From contig JALGQZ010000002.1 of NCBI GenBank assembly GCA_023105745.1, forward strand, positions 44,754,997 to 44,818,996: 64,000 nt of DNA, in the 5' to 3' direction. Positions 35,363 to 46,758 of the stretch are shown in pieces. The notes beneath the pieces are model-generated. The model saw only the letters and a program-made list of their open reading frames with translations, was not told where the DNA came from and made no database searches. The position numbers and the translations under genes were made by a program. How positions within the stretch are numbered: the first letter of the stretch is position 1; the number at the start of each line of letters is the position of its first letter. The DNA comes from Austropuccinia psidii (taxonomy: Eukaryota > Basidiomycota > Pucciniomycetes > Pucciniales > Sphaerophragmiaceae).

Positions 35363-36464
35363 CATGGGAAACCATGAACATGGACTGGGTTACAGGACTT
35401 GTCCCAGGAGGCAAGCAGAACTTCAATTCCTTCTTGATCATAGTTGATAGGTTCAGCAAGAGTATGAAGTTCCTACCATGTCACAAGGAGGACACAGCCA
35501 TGGATACTGCTCTGTTATTCTGGAACAACATCATATCTACCTGTGGAGTCCCTAAGATCATCATCAGTGATAGGGAGCCAAAGCTCACATCTTTATTTTG
35601 GACCAACCTCTATGGACTGCTAGGTACTAAACCTGCTTTTTCTACAGCTTACCATCCACAAACAGATGGATTAGCTGAAAGGATGATCCAAAAAATGGAG
35701 GAAGTTCTTAGAATATTTTATCCCTATGACATGGAATATAAGGACCATGAAGGTTACACCCATGACTGGGTTACCCCTCTACCAGCAGTCCAACTGGCTT
35801 ATAACCCAAGTCAGCACTCTACCACAGGAAAAGCACCTGCACTGGTAGAGAAAGGGTGGAATCCCCTATTGCCTGTGGATCACCTGAAGAAAAATCTTCT
35901 GACCATCCACCCCACAACCAAGGATTTCCATGAAATGTGGAAGAGGGCATGTGACACAGCCTCCAAGTGCATAGCTGAGGCAAAAGAATATAATAAGCAG
36001 AGGTGGGATAAATCACACATGGAACCTGACTTAAAAGAGGGGACAAAGTGTTAGTGTCTACACTTAACTATAATAATCTCAAAGGACACAAGAAAATGAG
36101 AGACTCATTTGTAGGGCCCTTCACTATCATTAAATTTATAGGAAAAAATGCAGTGGAAGTCAAACTCACAGAGGAATTTTCCAGGAAACACCCAGTCTTT
36201 CTAGTGAGTTTAGTCAAGCCATACTTCCTGACAGAGGAGGATAAATTTCCCATCAGGCACAAGAACCCCACACCACCAGAAATGGTGGAAGTGGCAGACT
36301 CTCCTGGACCAGTGAAGAAAATCATCAATACCAGGAAAATCAGACTTAATGGTAAGGATCAGAGACAGTACTTAGTCAGATTCAAGAACCAGGCAGCTGA
36401 TAAATACAGGTTGTTGGCAGAAGATGCAATACCATATGGGAACCTTCATTTAAGGAGATTATGA
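35363..36464 (+). pseudogene. integrase C-terminal part of element C
   Basis: Resumes the integrase interrupted at 24344, starting with the second CATGG copy. It has [16 protein letters not shown] (first Asp), [10 protein letters not shown] (second Asp kept, next Asp changed to Glu) and [14 protein letters not shown] (Glu). A frame change near 36050, where [10 protein letters not shown] is expected, splits it from the final part at 36048-36464. That part holds a chromodomain-like tail, IRLNGKDQRQYLVRFKN. Together with 22481-24344 this forms one former pol. Confidence 0.88.
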
Positions 36465-36508
36465 GCCTCTAGGAGGACTGAAAAGTCTCATCAATGATGA
36501 GCATTTTT

Positions 36509-36520
36509 AGAGGGGGGGTA
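36509..36520 (+). other. polypurine tract of element C
   Basis: AGAGGGGGGGTA ends where the right LTR starts. It is the expected plus-strand primer position. Confidence 0.75.
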
Positions 36521-37939
36521 GGTCAGCCTTTGATTCAAAACCAGAGCACAAGCATGACATCCAAATACCATGAAGCAATGGTAAAGCCAAGTTACCACCA
36601 AACCATGCAGATGAGCCAAATTAGCTCAAAACGTATCAAATGAAAGAGGAAACTCACCTCTTTCCAAATATTCAAGTCCCATCATCATAGGGCAAAGAAT
36701 AACAAAGTTATTCCTGCTCAAAGTTGCTGCTGAGCATAAACCTTAATTTTCACCTCTCATCTAAAATACAGAGTAAGAGGCTTAACCCCATCAAATGGGT
36801 ATTGAAAATTAGGCTCTAAGTCTGTGCTATCCAATGGTACCAGCCAAACTGAGGTAGAACCAGTATTACAGATGTTATGGCCAAATTCAGGCCAAATAAG
36901 GGTGAACAAAATATTCACCTCTCATCTAGCTTATACAGTTTTAGTGTGAGATACCTGAAGTGGGGTCTTTCTGGAAAGAGTAAAATCAGGGCTATCTTAT
37001 GGTGCCATTCATTTCCCCATATCTCATCTAGAACAAAAGGTATAAGGCATACAAGCCCAATACAGCTTTCTGCCTAAAACACACATATGTACAAAAATCT
37101 TGTACATGACATAACTTTGCCATATTTCATGATAACCATATACAATGAGGTAAAATTGTGTATAAGATACACGGGGCTACACACTGAGCCAATTTTGAGG
37201 CTGATATCTCAAAAACGGACAAAGTTATGGCTGTTTTAAGGTCGAAATGCCACAGTTTGGCCAATACAGCCTTACCATGGGATAATATCCTATAACTATG
37301 ATTATGAGGTGTCAAACAGACAAAGAAGCTTGTTTTTACTTCAATACCTCATAGTTCATTCAATAATGGGGTCCCATACAGGTTCTGTACAGCATTCTAT
37401 GTGTCATACACGTCAGAATCAGGCTATGTAGTCCCCAGATGAAATTTTTCACCCTGTATTGGTGAAAACTGCCCAGATGTGGTTTCAAAACCACATCTGA
37501 GCCCAATACGGGATATACAGGCCTTTTGCAAATCACAAGCCTGTCCTAGAGAGTGCAAAAATCTTCACTTCCTCTACGTGAAAAGGTGTAGAAGCCTTTT
37601 TACCCCATTTCAGGATAAAAGGAGGCCCTTTTCACTGCCAGAAAAGGAATTCCTATGTAGTACAATTGGCAAAAAACAGTTATACTTTTGGAAATAATCA
37701 GGTTATACTTTAACTTGAAGTATTCTAGCTCTTATTATAGTAATCCAACTGGCAAGACTGCACCCAGGGCTTTTAACAGTGCTCACCCCCACTATATTAT
37801 TATAGTAAAGCCCTTATTATCTTATTCTTAACCTTCATTATCCTAAACAAACATTTCATTTACCATTTTTACCATGTCACAGTCATAGTTAAAGCTTGTA
37901 AATACAATTATACACCTTCATCATAGACTCAGCCTTACA
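36521..37939 (+). repeat. 3' LTR of element C
   Basis: 1419 bp, aligning with 17450-18876. It ends CCTTACA and is followed by CACTC. Short frames inside are not genes. Confidence 0.86.
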
Positions 37940-37944
37940 CACTC
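37940..37944. repeat. target-site duplication CACTC (right, element C)
   Basis: Exact match to 17445-17449. Confidence 0.85.
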
Positions 37945-38109
37945 TCCTAAACAATTTCACATCAACCATATAGATATTTTTAAAAATTTCATCCATATTC
38001 ACAATTCCCACGACAATTTCCTCCCTCAACTATTCCTCAATGCATATATCCCAGTGTGAACAATTCTTAACTCAACCACACTCTTTCCCTGAGGGTGATA
38101 GTCAGAGAG

Positions 38110-40430
38110 TTAGTTGCCTTCAGACCTTTCCAATATAAAAAGAAAATTAAAAGGCTCAAATCAGCCATTGAACCCAAATTGATTCCAATCATCCCTACTT
38201 CACCATCAGAATCTGAATTCCCACAATTTTCATTTGATCAAATTTTCCCAGATGATTATTGTTGATTAACCCAAAGCCCATTCTCCATTTCACCTAGGCT
38301 CAATTCAACTTCACAGAAACCATACATCTGGTTTCAAAACCTTCCCCCTCAAGATCTTGTAATGATGATATATGCCATTCTATCTTTAAGGTATCATATA
38401 CCTTGCAGGGCTTCACAAATCTTCAACTCCACCCTGAACCTACTTTTCAAGCCAAGTATCTCATGCTCAGGTGGTTATCCTACTTCTGAATCCCATATAC
38501 CTCAATATTTCAGCAGCATATCTGAACATCTCCAATTGGAGCCACTAATTGAAAACTATATATGTTGCACTCAATGTTTCTCTCTTAATTTCCTTACTGA
38601 ATCTATCACAGCTGATCAAACCTACTGTCAACTCCATAGTGAACCAAATGATAATGATCCCCCTTACACACAATCTTTAGGCAAATTAATCCATTTAGTT
38701 GAACCCTTCACCCAAAACATAAGGAAGATAAAGTGAAAATGTATACCAAAAGACATTTCATATATCAACCTTTCAAAAATTGGCTTTCCATATTTCTCTG
38801 GAGTCTTGTCATTATAAAAATTATGTATCAATATCAACAATCCCACAAGCCTGGCAGTTTCCCCAAATGTGACATTTGCAATGGATTGGTCTGTAGATGC
38901 TTCACTTGCACCAGCAATATCAATGACCCCCATTAATTTCCATTTCTTGTCTATTGCCCTTCTATATTTAGGTTGATTGGTTTGATGCACATGGAAAGTC
39001 AACCATCTTGGACTTCATTAGAGCTATCATGCTAATTTGTCTTAATCTCCCTCAAAATGAAAGATTGAAGCAGGAGAATTTCTATGTTGCAGGAATCATC
39101 CCTGTACCAAAGGAGCCAGCTTCCCTTAAATTGAATTACCTTTTAATTCCACTCATCAAGGAGCTCAAAGAACTGTAGAAAGTTTACCATTTTTAACCCA
39201 CCTCAACAGGTCCTTCAGGATCCTTTCTCCATGTTGCTATCATCATGGTCATTGTGGATGTGGTTGCAATCAACAAGCTTACTGGAATCATTTCCCATTC
39301 AGGAAGCCACTTTTGAAATGTTTGCTCTATTAACAAGGCTCAAACTGAAGAAATATGTCTTCAATATCACTACACATTCTCATACCAAAATCAACAATGA
39401 AATATTGTTAAATATGTTTGGGAAACCCCAAAAAACCAAGCAATTTTCTCTGAGTATGGAGTGTGATATTCAATTTTTGAAGAACTTCTACATTTGGATG
39501 AAACCATAATGGTTAATCTTGACATAATGCATAATTTAATACTTGGAATTTTGAATGATCAGGAAAATTTCAAATTGTGCATTCTGCAGGCCAAATCAAA
39601 AATATACATCAGGTCCCACAGGAAAAAAAATGACACCAACAGTTCATACTCTGATTTCATGACTTCCAATAGCTCTCATGATCAAATCACATTGAGAGAG
39701 ACCCGCTCCCTGAGAAAATACACAGCAAAAATAATGAATGACTCATTCCCCACTACTTCCAAATTTCCATCCTCTCAGGCAAAATTTATCTAGTGGTTCT
39801 TCAGCAATTCCCTCATTTGATGCAGATTACATCCCCTCTGAGTTGGATATCAGTGCTCTCAGTGATCACCAGATCAAGGGTGACGCTCTGTAGCATCTTC
39901 AACAAATCATATCTGATACCACAATTCCATCATCATGGACAAGAGATACCTGCAAAATGGGTTCCCCCTCTGATGGTAGCTTAAAGGCTGCTGAATGGGC
40001 TCTCTTATACAAGGTCTATATTTCATTTTTAATGCTCAGTGAAAGGATCTCATTAAATGAACATAAATTCCTGAATACACAAAGAAAAATGGGTAAATCA
40101 GAGGACCTTTAAATTGAACTAACCAAGAATAAATTCCATTTTACTAGAGCTATCAACAGTGAAACAAGTTGTACTGTTTTTATGAAGTATGAGACTGCAT
40201 TTTATGGAAATTGGAAAGTTTTCTGCCTGTGCAATCAACAGCTGTTCTCAAAATTTGAAAAACAGAAAACTAAGCCAACTCATCATGTTGCTGATCATAT
40301 TCCAGAAATCTTCCAATGTTGGGGACCAGCACAAGCCTCAGCCACATGGGTGTATGATCACTTGATTGGAGTATTTGCAAACATTCCAACAAATAACAAA
40401 ATATTCATGTTAAGTATACACATGAACTAA
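38110..40430 (+). pseudogene. Plavaka/CACTA-like transposase relic
   Basis: Fragments in all plus frames resemble the large Tnp2-type transposases common in basidiomycetes. The start includes LVMMIYAILSLRYHIPCRAS. Next comes a cysteine pair region (NYICCTQCFSLNFL with a later C), then YQPFKNWLSIFLWS, GLVCRCFTCTSNINDPH and, near 39240, text like SIVMVIVDVVAINKLTG in a neighbouring frame. The segment near 40280-40400 reads HHVADHIPEIFQCWGPAQAS. Stops and frameshifts are everywhere, so it is inactive. Family assignment is from remembered motifs and not from a search; terminal inverted repeats were not found. The upstream end may have been moved away by insertion of element C at 37940. Confidence 0.65.
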
Positions 40431-41506
40431 ATAAGACCACCTTCTTGTAATTCTAAATAGATAATATAGATAAAACCTTAATTAAACATATCTTTCAATG
40501 GTCCTGCCTTTCTGTTTTCCTTAAATCTCCATCAGCCCAATGTGTAATAAGACAGCTTTTTGAATCATAGCCTCCTTCCCCATTAAATAACCAAAAACAG
40601 TATAAACCACTCCACCATGAAAAACAAATTTATTATTCCCTGGTTGAGTACTTATAGAATTTCCATTCAGCAAAAGAAATAGCTGCATGGATCACCTTAG
40701 ACACCACCAAAAAATCCATAAGTCTTCCCACTTCAACAGCTGTTTTACCTTGGTATTTTCCAGATTCAAAAATTAATATCAAAAACAATATATATTCAAC
40801 TGAAACCAAAACTTTCAGCAATAGTTTGATATGTTTTCTGAGTTCCAACTCACAAAGATTTGGTATTATGAATAGCATTTTTGAATTCTCCAATCCATCT
40901 TGAATTATGAACAGTCACTTTCTTATCTTGAAAACTTTGAAGATTGATTTGGATTTCTTACTAGATTGGCCTCATCTCAATATTTAAAAAGGCTGCTTTT
41001 GATAAAGGACACTTTATTATATCTGAAGAAGAAATAGAAGGTCACTGTGTATTTTATGTTAAAAAAGTGATGTCATGTCAACTGCTTGCAATGATAGAAG
41101 CCTTATTTTGTGATATTTAGTTTATTTTTTTGCTGAAAATATAGTGATACAATAATGAAATTTTCTCAGCTTCATAAGTATTTTTTCCAGATGATAAACT
41201 GCCACAAAGCCTTGTGACAGTAAAGCTCATTAGTTCACATGGCCACAAATAAATTACCATGTTGGCATTGGGTATGGTGTGAATAATCCAATTTCAATGC
41301 TCATATTACACACACTAACATTTTGCAGGATCTAAAATGGCACAGCTCCACTATCCTCACATTACAGGGGGAATAGGCCCATGAGCTGAGTGTGACTCAT
41401 AATCACATTCCATCCATGAGAATTTGGATGTTTTTAAGCTGCAGGGGGCTGGTAACATGCCCATAGTTATTTCTGTGTGTATTTAGACTACACAACATTA
41501 ACCCTG
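40431..41506. other. AT-rich gap, no gene seen
   Basis: Only short frames without motifs on either strand. It follows the transposase relic and may contain its decayed end. Confidence 0.4.
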
Positions 41507-41722
41507 CACATTCTTTTGCCTTTGTTTGCATGTGTCACACATACGCACCCACACCCAAAGCATTATGCAGCTTGGCAATCCCACTCATGCCAATCTGACT
41601 CATAGCTACACAAAATGAGTCCCACACATTATTTTGCCTTTGTGTGTGTCACACTTATGCACCTGCACCCAAAGCATCGTGAGGCTGGCTCCACTTGTGT
41701 CACACACAGCTTGTCAATCCCA
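41507..41722. repeat. imperfect tandem duplication of about 110 bp
   Basis: Two units share TTTTGCCTTTGT, GTGTCACAC, then ACCCAAAGCAT and CAATCCCACTCAT in the same order (about 41507-41600 and 41630-41722). The units differ by substitutions and small gaps. Confidence 0.65.
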
Positions 41723-42079
41723 CTCATTCCAAGGTTTTTTATGGATGACCTGGTGAAGTCACACACCCCTACTCTACATCAAAGCTGGTTTAGTGACCTT
41801 TTTGATGTGTTTGTGTAGAAAAATATTGGTCTTGTGTTTTTTAGAAACCTTTGGCTGGTTGTGGGAGGCTCAGGGGGTGAGGAATCTCAGTTGAAGGCAC
41901 AAGGGAACCAATATTGGTGGATGTCACAGAATTTGGTTTAATATCAGACAGTGAAATATTCTCAACATTAGCTTTGTGTTTGGTTGATGCAAGCTTGACC
42001 TTTATCTTTCTTGATGTTTTCTTGACGTGAAGTCAATTTCCAGCAATTGACACAACATTTTCCCTGGTTATATATTGCT

Positions 42080-42285
42080 TTTCAAAACATCTGTTACTAA
42101 GAGAACTACAGAATTTCTCAAAGAAAGAGATCTGAGGATTAGGAAGTTAAGAGAGTACTTGGTAAGATATAGTGATCCTTCTTAGACAGGAAAGTTATAC
42201 CTAAAGCCGCCAAGCTTCTCAGAATCTTAAGACAGACTAGAAATGCAAATACTACCATTAAATCTTCTTTTTTATGGGGAGGGAA
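42080..42285 (+). pseudogene. 3' end of pol from a D-like Gypsy element
   Basis: The plus strand reads FLKERDLRIRKLREYLVRYS, similar to the chromodomain-like tail of element D ([20 protein letters not shown]). It is followed by a stop and a purine-rich GGGGAGGGAA before a D-like LTR start. Everything upstream of the tail is missing or unrecognisable. Confidence 0.65.
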
Positions 42286-42988
42286 TGTCAGCCTTAGAGA
42301 TATATCAATATACCCAAAAGACTACAAAAAAATAAAAAAAAGATATTCATTTTTAATTAAAGGAATAAAATTCAAATATAAAAAAACCAATCAATTTAAA
42401 AAACTCTGACAGCAAAAAATGTAGATGATATTTTTACTTGAAACAATTCTTCAAAAAAATATCAGAAATGAGATATTTTCTCAAGAGAATTTATATTAAT
42501 TATTATATCCTTGTATACAAAAAATATAAACACATGAAAAGCTATCTCATGATTGGATTCCTCACAAACTTTCTGGTGGGGTCCCCTCTAAGCAAAATGT
42601 CTGTAAATCAGCTCTAAGTGAACTTAGAGTTATTTTTTAATATTTTCTGTATGAAATGTGAGAATACATAAACCCTTCAATTGATTTTCACCATGTGTGG
42701 TGTTAAAAATAAATTTTCATGTTAAAATTGAGGTGTGATGTGTAGCATAGAAGTTTTGAGGAATTAAAGTTTTTGAATTGAAATGACAAAATGTGCATGT
42801 ATTACATAAGTAACCTCAAGCTCAAATATGAGTTATTGATAATTCCAGGTGTGTAATGTAAATTCTCAAATAAATCATGTGTGTAAAATTTCAAGTATAA
42901 TACATGATGAGCAACTAAAGAAATAATAAATTGGAAAGATTATATTTCTGGGGGACAAAACATCTTGGCTCCAAGGGTGCCTGACCTT
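42286..42988 (+). repeat. diverged D-like LTR fragment
   Basis: Begins TGTCAGCCTTAGAGATAT and shares ordered words with the D LTR, such as GTTAAAATTGAGGTGTG near 42722. It is cut at 42989 by another LTR. Parts may continue after 43745, where similarity is weak. Confidence 0.55.
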
Positions 42989-43745
42989 TGTCCCAGGGGT
43001 TTTTTAAGTGGAGAAAGCCTGGCACTCAGGCAACTGGAGCTCACTTATGGTGGGTTCAAGATTCTATAAGATGGAGTACACTTAAGAGTTTAATAAAGAT
43101 AGAATTGCTAATGAAATAAATATAAGAAAGCAGCAACAAAATTATAAGAGTAAATAATAAAAGAGCCAACCACAAACAAGTCCAAGTCCACTGTTTCAGC
43201 CTGTTAGAAAGAAAGAGAAGGATTAATAAGGATACTTACACCACAACTCTACTGAACAGGTGAGGAAAAGGCAAAGAGCAACTTAAAACCAATAAAAATA
43301 ATACTCTCAAATTAGAGTACAAATAATTATTAAATAATAAATCAAATATATTAATTAACTGGGGAAAATTCCTCAGGGGGAGAAAGAGGGGCTGTTATAT
43401 GTTAGAATCCACCAGCCCTGATCCAAAGAGTGAATTTTCTTGAGGGGAATCTCCATTTGAATTGATTTGAATCATACAGCCCCTGGATGGATGTACAGGG
43501 TCTATACCAGAGCTGTGGTGGATTTGTGTGATAATACAGTCTCAGGCTTGTGAATCCAAAACTTTATTTGGAATACTCAACCTGTAGAAGTGCTTAAAGG
43601 CTGTACTGATGAAACCAGCTGTATTCATGTTTCAGCAAGAGGATTTTCTGAAACTGATTACTGATTCACCTACTGGATTTGCTGGTTTGATGATTTTGAG
43701 TAGGTTCAAGGTTGAACACCCTTACCCCTGATAGTGGCTGTGACA
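42989..43745 (-). repeat. LTR-B copy, second
   Basis: 757 bp, TGTCCCAGGGG to TGTGACA, colinear with the solo LTR at 2265-3005 (shared GCCTGGCACTCAG, GAGCCAACCACAAACAAGTC, ATTAACTGGGGAAAA). No matching five-base duplication flanks it. The right flank ACTCCGCCCC could be the complement of a polypurine tract, which would make it the 3' LTR of a minus-strand element whose interior is lost. Confidence 0.7.
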
Positions 43746-46536
43746 ACTCCGCCCCAAATTTGTTTCTAACAAGCCTGAGATGTCAAAATTCATTCAAAAT
43801 CTCAGTACTTTTGGCCTGGAATTCAATTGCAGGGTCTGTGACTCAATTGAAAATGAGGTTTTGATACCAGCCAGGGCTGTTTTAGCTTCTTCCAAGAGGG
43901 TAAAACAGCCCTTAAGTTAGTTCCAACCTCACCAAGGAGTATTTAACAGCTTAAGAGGGCTGAAACACATTTATACTTGTTTTAAAGGCTTGAAACCAAC
44001 TTTTACTATAGTAATGACTAGTTTAAACGACTAAAATAGCAAAAATGGCTAAAATAAGCTCTTTTTGGTCTTAACCATGGCTCAATTGTGCTATAATTGA
44101 ATTTTCTTTTTTAAGTATTTTTCTCACTACTTATTAAAGCAAATTTCCCTTCTTTGGGAAGGAAGGTTGTTGGTATGAAAAAAAATTTTCTTTGCCTCCT
44201 TTTTCTCTTGATGTTAGAATCTCTTCATTTTATAACTAACTTGAAAAATGTTAAAGCAATCAATAAAAAATTCAAACCACCTCTTTGAAGCAATTTTTGA
44301 GCTTTTGATCATGTTAAAAGATAATTCTAAGATTCTTTGTAGCTCTTTATAATCATTTTACCTTTGAAACACCCCAACTGTGGATTAAATTACTGTTCAT
44401 CACTGTAAAATTTGTTTCTTTGTTTCCAAGTTCACTCTGGTCACTGTTAGGTGTGTTTTCTCTCTGATATTCATTTTAGATACTCTTTTAATGTATCAAT
44501 TCCATGAAGCTCTTTGCTCAATCAATTCCAATTTAAACTTCTCTTGAAGAAGATTCCTTTGTATCCATAAATATCTCTTTTAGAATACTTTTGGATCAAT
44601 TTTTATTGTTGTTAAAAAAATAAATCTTCCCACTATTTTTTTATACCAAAAAAATTTAAAAACAATAATTTTGGTGTGTTATCTTTTAAAGGCTCCAAAA
44701 ATTACTGTTTCTGACATAATCTTACCTTATACCTATTTTGAGTACAGGGAAAATACTTGATCTTTTAATAAAATTCTCATATCCACAACCTACATATTTT
44801 ATCACCAAGGCAAAACCACTCACCCAAATTACACAAAAATTACTTTAGGTAAACAGAAAGTTATCTAACTTAAATTTCAAAGAGGATTAAACCTATTACT
44901 GAAATTATTTTTTTATTATCATATACTTAATAGATGTATTTTTAGACTTCTGAAATTTTTCTTCATTAGTTGGAAATCCATTTAGTTATTTTATTCTGGT
45001 TGGTGACTTCCAAGGAATATTTTTGCCTCTCTTCCTGATTTTTCCAGGAATAATGGAAAAAACTTCCACCTTCTAGGATCACAGCTATCCCTGAGGTAGA
45101 AGGATATCTAGAGGACTATTAGTTCTTTAGATGTGGAAGGCTCAGTAGCCTTTTCCATAAGCTGAGTAATTTCAAAAATAGTAGTAGTGATATAAGAGAA
45201 ACATTAGTAATTTTATTGAGACATTATTATTATTATTATTATTATGTCAAGTATTCTTACTATTAATATTCATATTAAAATAATCATTATGATAAAAATA
45301 AAACCATAAAATAATGGTTTCATTAGGTCAATTAAATAGCTGTGATCATTTTTGGAATCTTTAATTAAGCTTAGTGAGCTTATATTTTTTGAAAAAATTT
45401 ATGAAAATTACTTCATATTTAAATGATATCCTTATGGAACGCAAAAATTATTCCTCTTCTTTTATGAGCAATTGTAATCAGTTAAATATCTAATTTTCTC
45501 ATGGAAGCAAGTAATTCATTCTCCATTTCACCCAGATTTTCACCTTTGATAGTTTCCAATATCCTAAGTAATAAAGATAAAAGGCTTTACTCACAATTTT
45601 AATTCAAATATTCTTTCCTCCTTGAAGTTTGTTGTGATGTTTTGTTTTTCAAAAGTAAACCCTAAAAGCTTTTGTTCCAAGAGGACTGGAAAGGGGGTGT
45701 GGTTCTGTGATATTCCATACCATTTTTCTCACCAGTCTCTAGATCATAGAAGCCCATAAGATCATTCAATTCCACCCACAGGCAGACTTACAGTCAAATT
45801 TTAGACTAAATGGTCAATTTTACAAAAATAATCTGTATTTAATTAATAATACCATGGTACAGGCGCCAAAGGGCAGTGTATGTGTTATACTAAATCATTC
45901 AATTTCACTATGCATATTTAAAAAATCAATCTGCATATAGCAAACTATTTACACCAAGCAAGGGACCACCCTGCAAATTACACACCCCACCCAGCCTTAC
46001 ACCCCTTCTTTAGCCACAGGCCTCATTCAATAATAAAATTTCACCTTCATTAATTACAAAGTCACCTTTAATTCATAACAGAAGAGTCACATTATGTAAA
46101 TCTCAACCTACTGGAACTTCTTATAGTAATCTCCAACACAGCGACAGGAGTACCTTATCTCATATCCACAGTAACCCCACTTCAAACAGCCCCAAATTTA
46201 GGAGCAAATAGCCATCAAAGTTTATTCAATGCAATTCATAACCTTTTTCAGCAAGTAATCAATAAATTTAAAAAATTTCACATTACTTGAGCCCTAATTC
46301 AAGTCAAAACTTGTTACAAAAGGCTGCATGCAGTACACACCCTTGTTTAAATCTCAACCACATGACTATTCACAGCATGTGTCAAACTAAAAAACAAATC
46401 ACATCATCTCATGCACAACAGTAAATACATCAGTGCAAGAAATCATCACCTGAACTCACTTTAAAGTCCAAAAAGAAGAAACAAAACCATGATACCTGCA
46501 TAAATTAAACATCCACTTCTACCAAGCCTAAAATAT
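43746..46536. other. AT-rich repeat-derived stretch, no gene
   Basis: No supportable frame. Weak similarity to the D LTR near 43850-44500. A segment at about 44945-45110 is similar, at roughly 70% by eye, to 47515-47675 in direct orientation, which may be LTR remnants of an old element. A GGGGGTGTGG purine tract followed by TGTGATATTCC near 45695-45715 looks like an LTR start without a partner. Confidence 0.4.
45223..45245. repeat. ATT microsatellite
   Basis: About seven and a half repeats of ATT. Confidence 0.85.
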
Positions 46537-46758
46537 AACATATGCAAGGAAATACAAGGTCATCATGTGATGATGAACTTGTTAAAAGAATATCATGTGA
46601 ATGAAGAAAGGCTGTTTAAAAGAAAAATCCCCAGCAAAAAATAAAAAAATAACATGCATGCAAGGAAACTTCAAAAAGATCATCTCATAACCAGCTCACC
46701 AAAAGAATGAGTCATGTGATAAATGGAGGCTGTGCAGAAGGAAAGTCATCACTAAACA
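46537..46758. repeat. imperfect tandem duplication of about 110 bp
   Basis: Both units run ATAACAT..GCAAGGAAA, then ATCAT, AAAAGAAT, TCATGTGA and GGCTGT in the same order (about 46537-46645 and 46650-46758). Confidence 0.6.

Larger units (their letters stand above)
17450..37939 (+). mobile_element. Ty3/Gypsy element C, old, split by element D
   Basis: Plus-strand LTR retrotransposon with LTRs at 17450-18876 and 36521-37939 and a perfect CACTC duplication. The interior has an overlapping upstream ORF, gag with CCHC knuckle and protease, RT, RNase H and integrase ending in a chromodomain-like tail. Element D (24345-35362) is inserted inside the integrase. Without D and one copy of its duplication the element would be about 9.5 kb. 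Stops, frameshifts and a deletion of the RT core make it non-autonomous. LTR divergence is clearly higher than in D, so C is older, as the nesting requires. Confidence 0.9.

Noticed and set aside
37945..41722. tRNA or rRNA genes in the gene-poor stretches
   Set aside because: I saw no T-loop or A/B-box pairs and no rRNA-like sequence. A covariance search would be decisive.
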